Below, piece by piece: positions 19,166 through 27,550 of a stretch of DNA of 64,000 bases (positions are counted from its first letter, which is position 1; each line of letters starts with the position of its first letter). A program made the position numbers and the translations under genes. The stretch is from the NCBI RefSeq assembly GCF_007860105.1, contig NZ_SJPU01000001.1:1128090-1192089 (forward strand). Direction: 5' to 3'. The notes beneath the pieces are model-generated. The model did no database searches and was not told where the DNA came from. It saw only the letters and a list, made by a program, of their open reading frames with translations. The stretch is from Allorhodopirellula heiligendammensis. GTDB taxonomy: Bacteria > Planctomycetota > Planctomycetia > Pirellulales > Pirellulaceae.

Positions 19166-20374
19166 TCACGCCTTGTGCGGCACGACCTCGATTTTGACGC
19201 ATTCGTCGAAATTGGTCACCGTGCCGAATCCATCTACCAGTTCGTCCAGGCTGAAACGGTGCGTTATTAACGCGGGGAAATCATAGCGATTTGACTGTTG
19301 TTGCAAGACGTTCAGCACCGGCCGCCAGTTGGTTCCGCAATGGAAGACCGAGTGGATGTGCAGATTCTTGGAGTTGATGTGTCGCATCACATCGAGCGGG
19401 ACCGTTTTACCGAGATCAACCCAGTTGCCCACCTCGATTACCGTCCCGCCTTTGCGGACCATTCTCAGGGCCTCAACGAAGACTTCCGGCTCGCCGGCCG
19501 ATTCAATCACCAGATCCGGCCCGACGCCTTCAGTCAGTTCTCTCGCCCGATGAATCCGTTCTTCCACGCCCACCTTGGACGCATTGATCGTGACGTCGGC
19601 ATACAGCTTCTTGGCAACCCCAAGTCGCAGATCCGACAGGTCTGTCGCAATCGACAACCCGGCTCCCTGAATTCGTGCCATGACGCCGTGCAGGATACCC
19701 AGCGGACCGTTGCCCAACACCGCCACCGACATCCCCGGGCCGAAGCCTTCATTGACCGGAGCAAACGGCCCGCTCGCACGGGCTAGAGCGTGATATGCCA
19801 CGGCCATCTCTTCGACGAATACCGCAACGTCCGTCGGCATCTCTTCAGGAATCTTGAAGAGATGCGTCCGCGGGCGAATGTACATGTACTCGCCGAAGCC
19901 GCCTCTCACGTGCGGCGGCGTGTCGGCATTCGGGTGTAGGCCATAGGCCTGTACCTGGTTCTCGCAAGTGGTGTTGTTGTAGTGATTACGGCAATACCAG
20001 CACTCGCCACAGTTCACTTCGACCGCGATCGCCACGCGGTCGCCGGGCTGAAGCAGTTGGCCGTCGTAATCCATCGTCCGCGCGGCGTTGTCACCGATCT
20101 CGACAATCGTCCCGATGACCTCATGCCCGCCGATGTAAGGATAGATCGACTTGCCACGCAACTCAGTGGCCTCACCTTTGAAGATGTGCCGATCGGTTCC
20201 GCAGATGCCCGTCATATCGACTTTTAAGATTGCGGAGTCGTGATCCATCGTCGGAAAGGGATAGGTTCGCATCTCTGTTTTGCCGGGAGCTGTCATCGCG
20301 ACCGCTCGGACGGCTTTGGGAGTTGCGTGAGTCATGGATTTCTCGGCGTTCTGCAAGGTTGATGATGGGGTCAT
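19166..20374 (-). CDS. zinc-dependent medium-chain alcohol/sugar dehydrogenase
   Basis: A 402-residue cytoplasmic dehydrogenase from the ATG at 20374; the frame is open further upstream, and a second ATG at 20335 is also possible. Catalytic zinc ligands appear as C58 in GICGTD and H84-E85 in GGHEVIG, and the structural zinc site as C122, C125, C128 and C137 (NCGECWYC then CEN). VAVLGNGPLGILHGVMAR is the nucleotide-binding turn. It belongs to the threonine/sorbitol dehydrogenase group. Its place between ribokinase and RbsD suggests a sugar or polyol substrate; an NAD-linked oxidation of an imported sugar is the likely job. Confidence 0.88.
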   Translation of the reverse strand: MTPSSTLQNAEKSMTHATPKAVRAVAMTAPGKTEMRTYPFPTMDHDSAILKVDMTGICGTDRHIFKGEATELRGKSIYPYIGGHEVIGTIVEIGDNAARTMDYDGQLLQPGDRVAIAVEVNCGECWYCRNHYNNTTCENQVQAYGLHPNADTPPHVRGGFGEYMYIRPRTHLFKIPEEMPTDVAVFVEEMAVAYHALARASGPFAPVNEGFGPGMSVAVLGNGPLGILHGVMARIQGAGLSIATDLSDLRLGVAKKLYADVTINASKVGVEERIHRARELTEGVGPDLVIESAGEPEVFVEALRMVRKGGTVIEVGNWVDLGKTVPLDVMRHINSKNLHIHSVFHCGTNWRPVLNVLQQQSNRYDFPALITHRFSLDELVDGFGTVTNFDECVKIEVVPHKA

Positions 20375-20676
20375 TATTTTTCGCTGGGGTAAGAGTCCGT
20401 TGGGGATGACGTCGCAAGTCTCGTTAACAGCGAATTCTCTCAGGATTAATGCAGGCGGTCTCCCGCGAAATTGGCGAACATTCACGAAATACTAAGGTGC
20501 CGGTCTCTCGAGCACGCACCCTGCGTGCGTCAGCCCATCTACTTCTTCATATCCGCGATCACGCGCCGATAACGCGTCAAACGAGGTGCCCCATGGGCGG
20601 CGATTGCGAGGATACTATGCATGGAACAGACGCTGGACATCATACGGCCGGATGGGACGTCGAAGGATGTCTTGAC

Positions 20677-20976
20677 CTAGTCGAAGTTCTTGATCGGTAC
20701 TGGCTGTCCGGTGATTCCGGACGACGTCAGCAGCACGCCGGCTTCACCGTAATCGAACCAATCATACGACAATGCATCACCGTTGAAGGATCGACCTCGT
20801 AGCCCCGAGACCTTCAATGGCGAAATGCGTCGCGTAGGTCCGCATGCGTACGATCGACATCGCATCGTCATATTCGTTTCACCGTCGGCGAGTGTAAAGA
20901 CTCGTGGCTTTTCAACATCAGCACAGGTGTTCAGAAATACTGAAATCGCAACTAGAAGACTGGGTATGCATATCAT
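20677..20976 (-). CDS. small lipoprotein-like protein coupled to ribokinase
   Basis: A 99-residue product starting MICIPSLLVAISVFLNTCAD, a hydrophobic signal with a cysteine at 18 that could be lipidated, although the residues before it (FLNTC) are not an ideal lipobox. Its ATG overlaps the ribokinase stop as ATGA at 20973-20976, good evidence that it is a real, co-translated gene. The mature part contains GETNMTMRCRSYACGP, where the two cysteines may form a disulfide, and ends GQPVPIKNFD. I recognise no family. Confidence 0.62.
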   Translation of the reverse strand: MICIPSLLVAISVFLNTCADVEKPRVFTLADGETNMTMRCRSYACGPTRRISPLKVSGLRGRSFNGDALSYDWFDYGEAGVLLTSSGITGQPVPIKNFD

Positions 20977-21908
20977 GCGTTTTTCTTCAGTGGGGACCAT
21001 TCGTTGACTTCCTTCAAGGTTGGAAATGCAGTCTGAGTGCCGATACGAGTCACTGAAATAGCTGCAACGGTACTGGCCCAGCGAGCGGATTCAGTCAGAG
21101 TCATGCCGTCAACCAGTGAGACGGTGAGCGCTGCGGTAAAGGCATCGCCGGCGCCGGTCGTATCGACAGCCTCCACCTTGATCGCCGAAATGTGAGCTGA
21201 TCCTGAGTCGTCAAGAAGGAAAACACCGTTGCCGCCCATCGTCAAAGCAACGCGTTTTACTCCACGTTCACGAAGGAGTTCCGCTGCTCGCAGTGCATCG
21301 GCTTCGGTCTCGACCGGCTGCCCGGTCAGCGTCGAGATTTCTAACCTATTTGGAACACAGACGTCACATAGTGCAAGCAGTTGGTCAGTGACGTGTTCGG
21401 CCGGCGCGGGCGTGAGTACCGTCAGCACGTCTAAAGTTCGGGCAAGGCGGAACGCTTCGACTGCAGCAACCACTGGCGTTTCCAACTGACAAAGAACGGC
21501 ATCGGATTGTTCGATCATCGACGACGCAGCTTTGACGTCCTCGGCGTTGAGTCGCCCATTTGCTCCCGCGACAACGATAATGCAGTTTTCGGCATGGTCG
21601 TCGACCAGGATCGCAGCGGTTCCGGTCGGCTGGTCTTCTGCCCGCCGCATGACTGATGTCTGAATTCCCTCCGCCTCATAAGCGTCAATGGCTGCCTTTC
21701 CGAAAGCATCGTTTCCAACACAGGCGATGAACGTCACATCAGTTCCCAAGCGGGCCGCGGCCACAGCCTGGTTGGCGCCCTTGCCGCCCATGCCCTGATG
21801 CTGGGAATAACCAGTCAATGTTTCGCCGGGTTGTGGAAACCGGGGCGTGCGAAACGTTAAGTCAATGTTGGCCGAGCCAACTACGCAAATACGGCGAGCA
21901 GATTTCAT
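20973..21908 (-). CDS. rbsK: ribokinase (PfkB family)
   Basis: A 311-residue kinase. It opens ICVVGSANIDLTFRTPRFPQ, has the PfkB signature GYSQHQGMGGKGANQAVAAA, and the active-site motif DTTGAGDAFTAAL with catalytic base D255. Ribokinase phosphorylates D-ribose at O5 for the pentose phosphate pathway. It is encoded 33 bp downstream of a DUF1593 gene and upstream of the RbsD and transporter genes, in line with intracellular use of imported ribose. Deoxyribokinase activity is possible in the same family. Confidence 0.94.
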   Translation of the reverse strand: MKSARRICVVGSANIDLTFRTPRFPQPGETLTGYSQHQGMGGKGANQAVAAARLGTDVTFIACVGNDAFGKAAIDAYEAEGIQTSVMRRAEDQPTGTAAILVDDHAENCIIVVAGANGRLNAEDVKAASSMIEQSDAVLCQLETPVVAAVEAFRLARTLDVLTVLTPAPAEHVTDQLLALCDVCVPNRLEISTLTGQPVETEADALRAAELLRERGVKRVALTMGGNGVFLLDDSGSAHISAIKVEAVDTTGAGDAFTAALTVSLVDGMTLTESARWASTVAAISVTRIGTQTAFPTLKEVNEWSPLKKNA

Positions 21909-21940
21909 GGACTCACTCCTACTTTTCTAGTCGGCCGAGA

Positions 21941-23269
21941 TCACTTGACGTTGATAATGACGCGGCGGTAGGCGTAGAGATTGGGATTTCCGTCGTCATG
22001 AAGTTCTAAAATCATGTGCAAGTTCTTGCCACCCGCATTTGACGGAATGTTCACCTTCGCTACTGCGGCGAAAGTGTCTTCAATTTTCACTGCCCCCGTG
22101 TAGGAACTAGGTTCCTGATAGAACGACCATGCGTAAAACAACGCATCCTCATCAGGATCGCTGGAACCAGCCGCGCTTAAAACGACCGTTGAACCAGGTG
22201 CTGCGGTGACTTCTAAGACTCGACGAGAAATGTCGCCGTTGACAACGGCGATCGGGTGGTGGTTGGCGTCGGAGTATGTGTCGGTGATGCTCCAGTCCAT
22301 TCGCGCCGCGAAGTCGTTATCGTAGGCGATGCTCCAGCGTTTGATTGCGTTCATACCTTCCGCCGAGTTTCCAAACATAAGATAAGGGTCGAACTCGCCC
22401 TCGTTCGTGACTGGCTTCATGCTGCGGATACCGGCCTTCTTCGCTAGGTCAAATCGTCCGCCCCAACTACCTTGGTCGATCTTTTCGGGGTCGTTCAAAC
22501 CATTTGGATAGACGTGCATGAAAGCTGGAGTATCGCCTTCGGTCGCCCATTTCCTGTCTGGGTAGACGGCACCGAGCGGTCCATGGCTCTGAATGTGCTC
22601 CTTCAGGTATTCATCCGAAGGCGCCCAACCATAGACACTGGTAGCGCGGATGTACAACACTTCCGGGAAGTTCTTCGCAATCCAAGCTCCAGCGTCGTCT
22701 TGTCCCAGGATGTCGAACACTCGCAGTTTGCTGAGAAACTGCGACAACTCCTCGTTCGACCGCGTTGCTCGGACTTTCCAAATCGCTTGCGCGACATTGT
22801 TCGTTCCACCCCAGCCTCCGACCCAAACCGGTCGCGGATCATCCGTATCGACCGAGGCAATGATAAGTTCCGATCCGGGACTGTCTTTACCGTCGCCGAC
22901 GTCGCTCATGCCGTAGGCTAGTTGGCCCATAACCGAAATTGATTTCAAGTACTGGGCTGATGGAAACCCGTCGGCATGCACCTTCAGATTATCAACACAC
23001 TGGCCATATGCGTTTACCAACGTGTCGAGCATCTCGGTGTCGCTTTGATTCTTCTTCCAGCATCCGGTCGAGACGATCAAGCCTTCGATATCGAATTCGT
23101 TGGCACAAACCAACAGGCGGACCATTGACTGTTCATCATCAGGATCGGCCCCGAGGTCGGTGGTCGTGATGATTCGTGGTTTATTACCATTGGGGTTTGG
23201 CTTGCCTGCCTCGGCAATACCGATGCTGGTCACAATTGTGAACAAAAAAACAGCGTAGCGAGTTTGCAT
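21941..23269 (-). CDS. secreted DUF1593 protein, nucleoside-hydrolase-like
   Basis: A 442-residue protein with a signal peptide (AVFLFTIVTSIGIAEA). The N-terminal domain opens RIITTTDLGADPDDEQSMVR, whose aspartates D38, D44 and D45 recall the DxxxDD calcium site of nucleoside hydrolases, here with two extra residues. VWVGGWGGTNNVAQAIWK and the C-terminal beta-domain (LSAAGSSDPDEDALFYAW, then HMILELHDDGNPNLYAYRRV) are typical of DUF1593. A paralogue lies at 24729-26111 and a decayed copy at 27143-27550. The activity is unproven; cleavage of a riboside outside the cell is inferred from the fold and from the ribose genes that follow. Confidence 0.85.
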   Translation of the reverse strand: MQTRYAVFLFTIVTSIGIAEAGKPNPNGNKPRIITTTDLGADPDDEQSMVRLLVCANEFDIEGLIVSTGCWKKNQSDTEMLDTLVNAYGQCVDNLKVHADGFPSAQYLKSISVMGQLAYGMSDVGDGKDSPGSELIIASVDTDDPRPVWVGGWGGTNNVAQAIWKVRATRSNEELSQFLSKLRVFDILGQDDAGAWIAKNFPEVLYIRATSVYGWAPSDEYLKEHIQSHGPLGAVYPDRKWATEGDTPAFMHVYPNGLNDPEKIDQGSWGGRFDLAKKAGIRSMKPVTNEGEFDPYLMFGNSAEGMNAIKRWSIAYDNDFAARMDWSITDTYSDANHHPIAVVNGDISRRVLEVTAAPGSTVVLSAAGSSDPDEDALFYAWSFYQEPSSYTGAVKIEDTFAAVAKVNIPSNAGGKNLHMILELHDDGNPNLYAYRRVIINVK

Positions 23270-23300
23270 TAGTAATCATTCCGTTGGAGTGGTGTCAGCT

Positions 23301-23346
23301 TCCAGCTTGCGCATTGCGGTAAACGCAAGCTGGACGCTTACGCAAT
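23301..23346. repeat. strong inverted repeat with nested second pairing
   Basis: A perfect 11-bp inverted repeat, TCCAGCTTGCG at 23301-23311 and CGCAAGCTGGA at 23324-23334, has a 12-base loop. The loop segment ATTGCGGTAA (23313-23322) can also pair with TTACGCAAT at 23338-23346, giving either a pseudoknot or two exclusive folds. It lies between the GH127 remnant and the DUF1593 gene within the minus-strand run, and its edge overlaps the GH127 stop. There is no T run, so it is not a classical terminator; RNA processing, attenuation, or a mobile palindromic repeat are possible. Confidence 0.65.
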
Positions 23347-24680
23347 TAAGTTGGATCTGAACAAGCGTTTTGCGAAGTCTGCGAGAAAAACGTCAGCCAG
23401 CGGCTCACTGATTTCACGCTTTGGCGTTCGCCGGCTCCAAACTGAGACGCGGCATCATCGGCCCACCGATTCGGGTTGCTAAGAGACGGATCTTCTAAAA
23501 CCCTGGCGAAAGGAGCGACGGACTTGACCCCGCAGGTCTTTCCGTCGAGCGCAGCGACATTACTTTGGATTGTGAACGGGTAGGTCTTTGCGGCTTTCGG
23601 GCAGATGCAAAATCTCACGGTGCCGTCGCCCGGAAAGTGGCTGTGAATCGACACGTTGTCAGACATGAGCTGGGCCTTGGGGAGCTGGGCCTCGGGGAGC
23701 TGGGCCTCGGGATTTTCCGTCGTGTCGTCACTCAGCAGCAGCACTAGTGCGAGAACACTAAACACTTCCACGTGATCGTCTGGTGTAGTGAGTCGGTCGA
23801 ATTGCGAGTACGGCCGCTTCCACGCGCTGGCGAACTGACCGCCCCACCCAGGTTGTGACGGATTGTCTGGCATCCCGTACGTCAGCCAGCCCACTTCCGT
23901 TTGGCGTGTAGATGGCAACTGGTCCTGGTTGTCATCGCCGATTTGGTCTCCCATCTGTATCAACCGCTCCGCGAGATTCAGGTAGCAGGCTTCGCCAGTC
24001 GCTCGACACAGATCCAGCACGCTCATGAAGTGCGACGGACAGATCTCACATCCCGCCTGTTGGGGTGTCCGATGGCGATAGGCTTCATCCAGAAAGTCGG
24101 CTCCTCTACGAATGATCGTCAACAGGCTGGCCTTTGCGCTCACGTCATGATTCACACAAGCATCCGTAATCAGATGGCACATAATGTACATCTCAAAGTT
24201 GACGAGATCGCTAAATCGCTTTTCAGTTGTGTTGCCGTTGTGATTGGCAATCAGCACGGGATGGTGTAAGTAACCATTCGTTCGCTGTGCCCGCCCGATG
24301 ATCCCGACGATTTCGACGAGGCGTTGATCCCACTGAGAATCTGGTTTAGTTGCCTGCAGTGCACAGACCGCTTCCATCCCTACGTCGGACTCGCCATCGT
24401 TGACCGGGGCACCGTGGTTGGTGCCCTCTGACACCCCGGCAACGATGTGAAGTTCTTCCAGGTACTGCGTCCCCCGCATGTTTTCTTTCGTCTCGGGGGC
24501 CGTTTTGACCTGGCATGTGTCCAGCCGTTGCTGCCCGAAGCCGTCCGCCCAGTTAACCTCGGTTAAACGAACTGTTGCAACTGCGGGACGAGGTCTATGG
24601 GCAACCGCCTGCGCCGACGCTAGCTCTGCAACGCAGCAAGCGATTGCCAATAGTAGAAGATGCGTGTAGCTCAATGGCAT
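23346..24680 (-). pseudogene. GH127 (DUF1680) beta-L-arabinofuranosidase-like gene with central deletion
   Basis: A 444-residue frame remains open from the ATG at 24680, with a signal peptide. Family landmarks are present in the first 300 residues: WADGFGQQRL, IIGRAQRTNGYLHHP, FEMYIMCHLITDACVNH, and VLDLCRATGEACYLNLAERL. The family is usually over 600 residues. Here the chain passes from DDHVEVFSVLALVLLLSDD through a repeat (PEAQLPEAQLPKAQL) directly into a C-terminal-type segment, HFPGDGTVRFCICPKAAKTY. The region that should hold the catalytic glutamate and the zinc cysteines is missing. It is probably inactive, though still translatable. Confidence 0.72.
23667..23711. repeat. three tandem 15-bp units inside the GH127 remnant
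   Basis: Three head-to-tail copies of a 15-bp unit at 23667-23681, 23682-23696 and 23697-23711; the last two are identical (gagctgggcctcggg) and the first differs by one base. They encode LPEAQ/LPKAQ repeats exactly where the GH127 domain is interrupted, so they probably mark the deletion junction, by slippage or end joining. Confidence 0.9.
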
Positions 24681-24728
24681 GGTTTGTAGTTTTTCGCGAG
24701 CTGGAAGTAGCATACGCCACGGATGAAT

Positions 24729-26111
24729 CTAATGCTGTTTGATGTCGCAGACGACGCGTTGATAACCAACGAGTTCTGGAGTGCCGTTGTCGGTCACTTC
24801 AAGAATGATGTGAACTTGTTTGCCCGGATCGTCCGGGGCGACGAAACTTGCCTCGTTCGCGGAATCGCTTTGCGCGATCGTGACGCGCGCCTCTGCCGAA
24901 TCCGCATCGCTGTATTGCCACCAGCGGAACGTCACTTTGTCTCCGTCGGGATCGGTCGCCACGGCCCCGAGCATCACCGTTTCACCGGGCTTCACCTGAC
25001 GTTGGTTGCTGCCCTTGAGCTTAGCCACCGGCGCGTGGTTCGCGTTTGCAAAGTCATTCACGCACCAGTCCATCCGCGCGGCGAAATCGTTTTGAGCCGC
25101 TGGAACCCAGCGCCAGAACATCTTGTGCGAGTCCCCATCATCGGTAAGTGATTTGTCGGTGACGTGATTGGGGAACTTCGGATCGTCGTGCGCGGCTCGT
25201 CCGCCCCAGCCACCTAACGTGTAGTCCACATCCGCGGCGAGCCCATTGTTGATCAGGTTCAAGAAGGATGGCGTGTCTCCTTCGCTAATGTACTTTTGCG
25301 GCGTCAGGGCACCTAACGGTCCGTGCCCATTTTTGACATGCTCGTTGACCCATTCGTCTTTCATATATGCTTGTATCGCAGGCGGGCTTGCACTCACCCG
25401 GCCTTGCTTGCGCGCATGGTCGTAACTTTCATAGTCCCAGACATCGTCCCAGCCATATGCTTCGTAAATGCAGGCGCTGGGAATGTTCTCCTGAATCCAG
25501 GAACCACCCCCGTCCTGATACCAGATGCAGTAGATGCGGATACGCGATACGGCGTAGTCAAAGTTTTCTTTGGGATAGTCGGTCTTCAGTTTCCAAAGCG
25601 CCGAAGCCGTTGTGTTTGCACCGCCCCACGAAAGAACATGTACGGGCCGCGGATCATCATCAAGCAACGTGTCGATAATCAATTGGGCGCCCGCAGTATC
25701 TTTGGTGTGCATGTCGGGCGGAGCGATCCAAAGATCTGACTCCGTCTCGTTGCCGACGCGCATCACGCTTCGCAGCGACTCTGCGTCAGGGTAGTCAGTG
25801 TTGTGCTTCCGCAAATTCGGTAGTACCTGTTCATAAGCATCGAGTTGTGTCTCAATCCACTTCTTGTCGCTGTGTCCGTGCTTCTGGTACTTGGAGTTAA
25901 CCTGGACGATGCCGGCGACGTCAAAATCGCAAGCGTAAAGTAGAAAGCGAATCATGGAACTGCGATCATCCACTTCGCCATCTGTGGTGGCAATCACTCG
26001 GGGTCTTGTCTGCTCTCCGGGCTCAACGGCCAAAGCCAACCGAGCAGAAGCCGAGGGAGTGGTAACCAAGGCCATAGCGCCGAGCAGCCAAACAAACTCA
26101 CGTTGATTCAT
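24729..26111 (-). CDS. secreted DUF1593 protein, nucleoside-hydrolase-like
   Basis: A 460-residue product from the ATG at 26111 (MNQREFVWLLGAMALVTTPS), a signal peptide; an upstream in-frame start would add 29 basic residues. RVIATTDGEVDDRSSMIRF carries D44, D48 and D49 with the exact D-x3-D-D spacing of the nucleoside hydrolase calcium site. HVLSWGGANTTASALWKLKT and the C-terminal Ig-like domain (GAVATDPDGDKVTFRWW, QVHIILEVTDNGTPELVGYQ) complete DUF1593. The last part is nearly repeated in the decayed copy at 27143. It sits 19 bp after the DUF6807 gene. Substrate is inferred only. Confidence 0.86.
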   Translation of the reverse strand: MNQREFVWLLGAMALVTTPSASARLALAVEPGEQTRPRVIATTDGEVDDRSSMIRFLLYACDFDVAGIVQVNSKYQKHGHSDKKWIETQLDAYEQVLPNLRKHNTDYPDAESLRSVMRVGNETESDLWIAPPDMHTKDTAGAQLIIDTLLDDDPRPVHVLSWGGANTTASALWKLKTDYPKENFDYAVSRIRIYCIWYQDGGGSWIQENIPSACIYEAYGWDDVWDYESYDHARKQGRVSASPPAIQAYMKDEWVNEHVKNGHGPLGALTPQKYISEGDTPSFLNLINNGLAADVDYTLGGWGGRAAHDDPKFPNHVTDKSLTDDGDSHKMFWRWVPAAQNDFAARMDWCVNDFANANHAPVAKLKGSNQRQVKPGETVMLGAVATDPDGDKVTFRWWQYSDADSAEARVTIAQSDSANEASFVAPDDPGKQVHIILEVTDNGTPELVGYQRVVCDIKQH

Positions 26112-26130
26112 GTCTCGTCCTGTTCCATAT

Positions 26131-27141
26131 TCAAAGTTGGGGTTTCGATGCCGCGTAGGCTTTGTAGGCTTCTGCGATTTTGGCAGTGTTGTCGTCACCC
26201 TCGTGGAAGATAATCCGATGACGGAGTAGGACGTTCTCGCCGTCCTTCAGCGTGAACGCGCCGGAGTCAGCACTTTCGTCGAGACTGTGCTGTCCAAACG
26301 CATTGGCCGTGAACAGCCCGTAGTCGCGCACATGCCAACGAGTTGGATGACGGAAGCTTGACGGATGATTCAGAAACGCGACGCCAAGATGTTCGCCATC
26401 AACAGGGCCGTGGTAATCCACCCAAACCGCCGGTTTTGACCACGTATCACCGTCGCGATCACCCACGCTATTGATAATGTGTCCTTTGCCATCAGTTAGC
26501 GACAGGGAAGTTGGGACGCGGACATTTAACCCGGCGTCTTTCATGTCCTGCAACTCGATATTGCCGTACTTGCCAAGCAACCTAATATCAAAGTCGAGTA
26601 GGAGTTGGCCATTGGACATGTGAAACACTATCGATCGCTCGTCCGCCATGAGTTGCTTTCCAGCGGAATCCAGGTAATCATTCGTTGAACAAATCACTGC
26701 CCGATCGGCGTTGGCCGAGATTTCCGTGAATGCGGTGTGAGCGATTGTGCCCAAACTCGCCAAAAACTCTTCTTGTTTTTCGTCCTTGAGATTCTTCGAG
26801 GCCGCTTCGAGCCAGGTATCAGCGCCTCCGACGCCTTGGTGACCAAACCATACACCACGGTGGTGCGGATGGTCATGCTGTTCACCGTCGATGATTTCCA
26901 TCGGAAATGCCCGGGTCATCGACTTACCCTTGGGACCGAGCACTGGCCAAAAGTATGGCTTCCTAGCATCGGTGTCTCGATAGTGATACCTGGTGACAAG
27001 GTTACCATCGTACTCAATCGTTACCTGAGACTCCTCGCACGAGATCGAAAATCCATCAGCACGGACCTGCCAATGCATGCCAAGCAACATGGCTAAGGCA
27101 GTTGCTGCGAAAACGATTTGCTGCATGTGTTTCAATCTCAT
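26131..27141 (-). CDS. DUF6807 (PmoA-like) secreted protein
   Basis: A 336-residue product from the ATG at 27141, with signal peptide (MQQIVFAATALAMLLGMHWQVRA; an ATG at 27126 is equally good). The frame is open for 107 more codons upstream, but those codons read through the decayed DUF1593 gene out of its frame, so the long start is rejected. ARKPYFWPVLGPKGKSMTR and DHPHHRGVWFGHQGVGGAD are hallmarks of this family, annotated as methane oxygenase PmoA-like although it has no shown link to methane. Such proteins are common in planctomycete sugar-degradation clusters; a carbohydrate-active role is inferred. Confidence 0.85.
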   Translation of the reverse strand: MRLKHMQQIVFAATALAMLLGMHWQVRADGFSISCEESQVTIEYDGNLVTRYHYRDTDARKPYFWPVLGPKGKSMTRAFPMEIIDGEQHDHPHHRGVWFGHQGVGGADTWLEAASKNLKDEKQEEFLASLGTIAHTAFTEISANADRAVICSTNDYLDSAGKQLMADERSIVFHMSNGQLLLDFDIRLLGKYGNIELQDMKDAGLNVRVPTSLSLTDGKGHIINSVGDRDGDTWSKPAVWVDYHGPVDGEHLGVAFLNHPSSFRHPTRWHVRDYGLFTANAFGQHSLDESADSGAFTLKDGENVLLRHRIIFHEGDDNTAKIAEAYKAYAASKPQL

Positions 27142-27142
27142 T

Positions 27143-27550
27143 TCAGTTACCTTTGATGTTGCAGATGACGCGTCAGTGGCCAACGAGTGGTGGCGTTGCG
27201 TTGTCGGTTGCTTCGAGGATGATATGAACCTGTTTGCGCGGTTCGTCTGGCGCGAAAAACTAGCCTCACGCGCCGAGTCGCTTCCAACGATGCTACTCCT
27301 CGTGCGTCTTGAGTGGCCGAGCGAAGGTGTTCGTCCCGCCCCGCGCATGTTTCCACACCGGACACTTGTTCGATGCGTCCAGTAGTACGTCCACAATCCG
27401 CTGCGAACCTGCGGTGACGTCCGCCATCTCCTGTGACAACACGCGTGGCTTGGTCGAGGCATCCAGAGTATCGCTCTGGCCGATTACCGTCACAGGAAAT
27501 AGTAGCATCAGAGTTGGAATACTCAGACTGTGATGCCAATTATTTTCCAT
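27143..27550 (-). pseudogene. decayed DUF1593 gene
   Basis: Starting at the ATG at 27550, 11 bp inside the end of the pectate lyase gene, there is a signal peptide (LMLLFPVTVIGQS), then KPRVLSQEM, then a jump to TAGSQRIVDVLLDASNKCPV...GGTNTFA, which matches TAGAQLIIDTLLDDDPRPV...GGANTTA of the intact copy at 24729. A stop follows after THEE. The distal part continues in another frame as APDEPRKQVHIILEATDNAT, interrupted by TGA where the intact copy has Gln, and ends in RVICNIKGN. Two internal deletions, a frameshift and a nonsense codon make this a clear pseudogene. The aspartate cluster has been lost. Confidence 0.9.

Noticed and set aside
27142-27462. Upstream extension of the DUF6807 gene
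   Set aside because: The extra 107 codons read the DUF1593 remnant in a wrong frame and would bury the signal peptide.
24729-27550. Possible tandem duplication creating an active DUF1593 pair
   Set aside because: The second copy is clearly broken, so it is described as a pseudogene and not as a functional pair.
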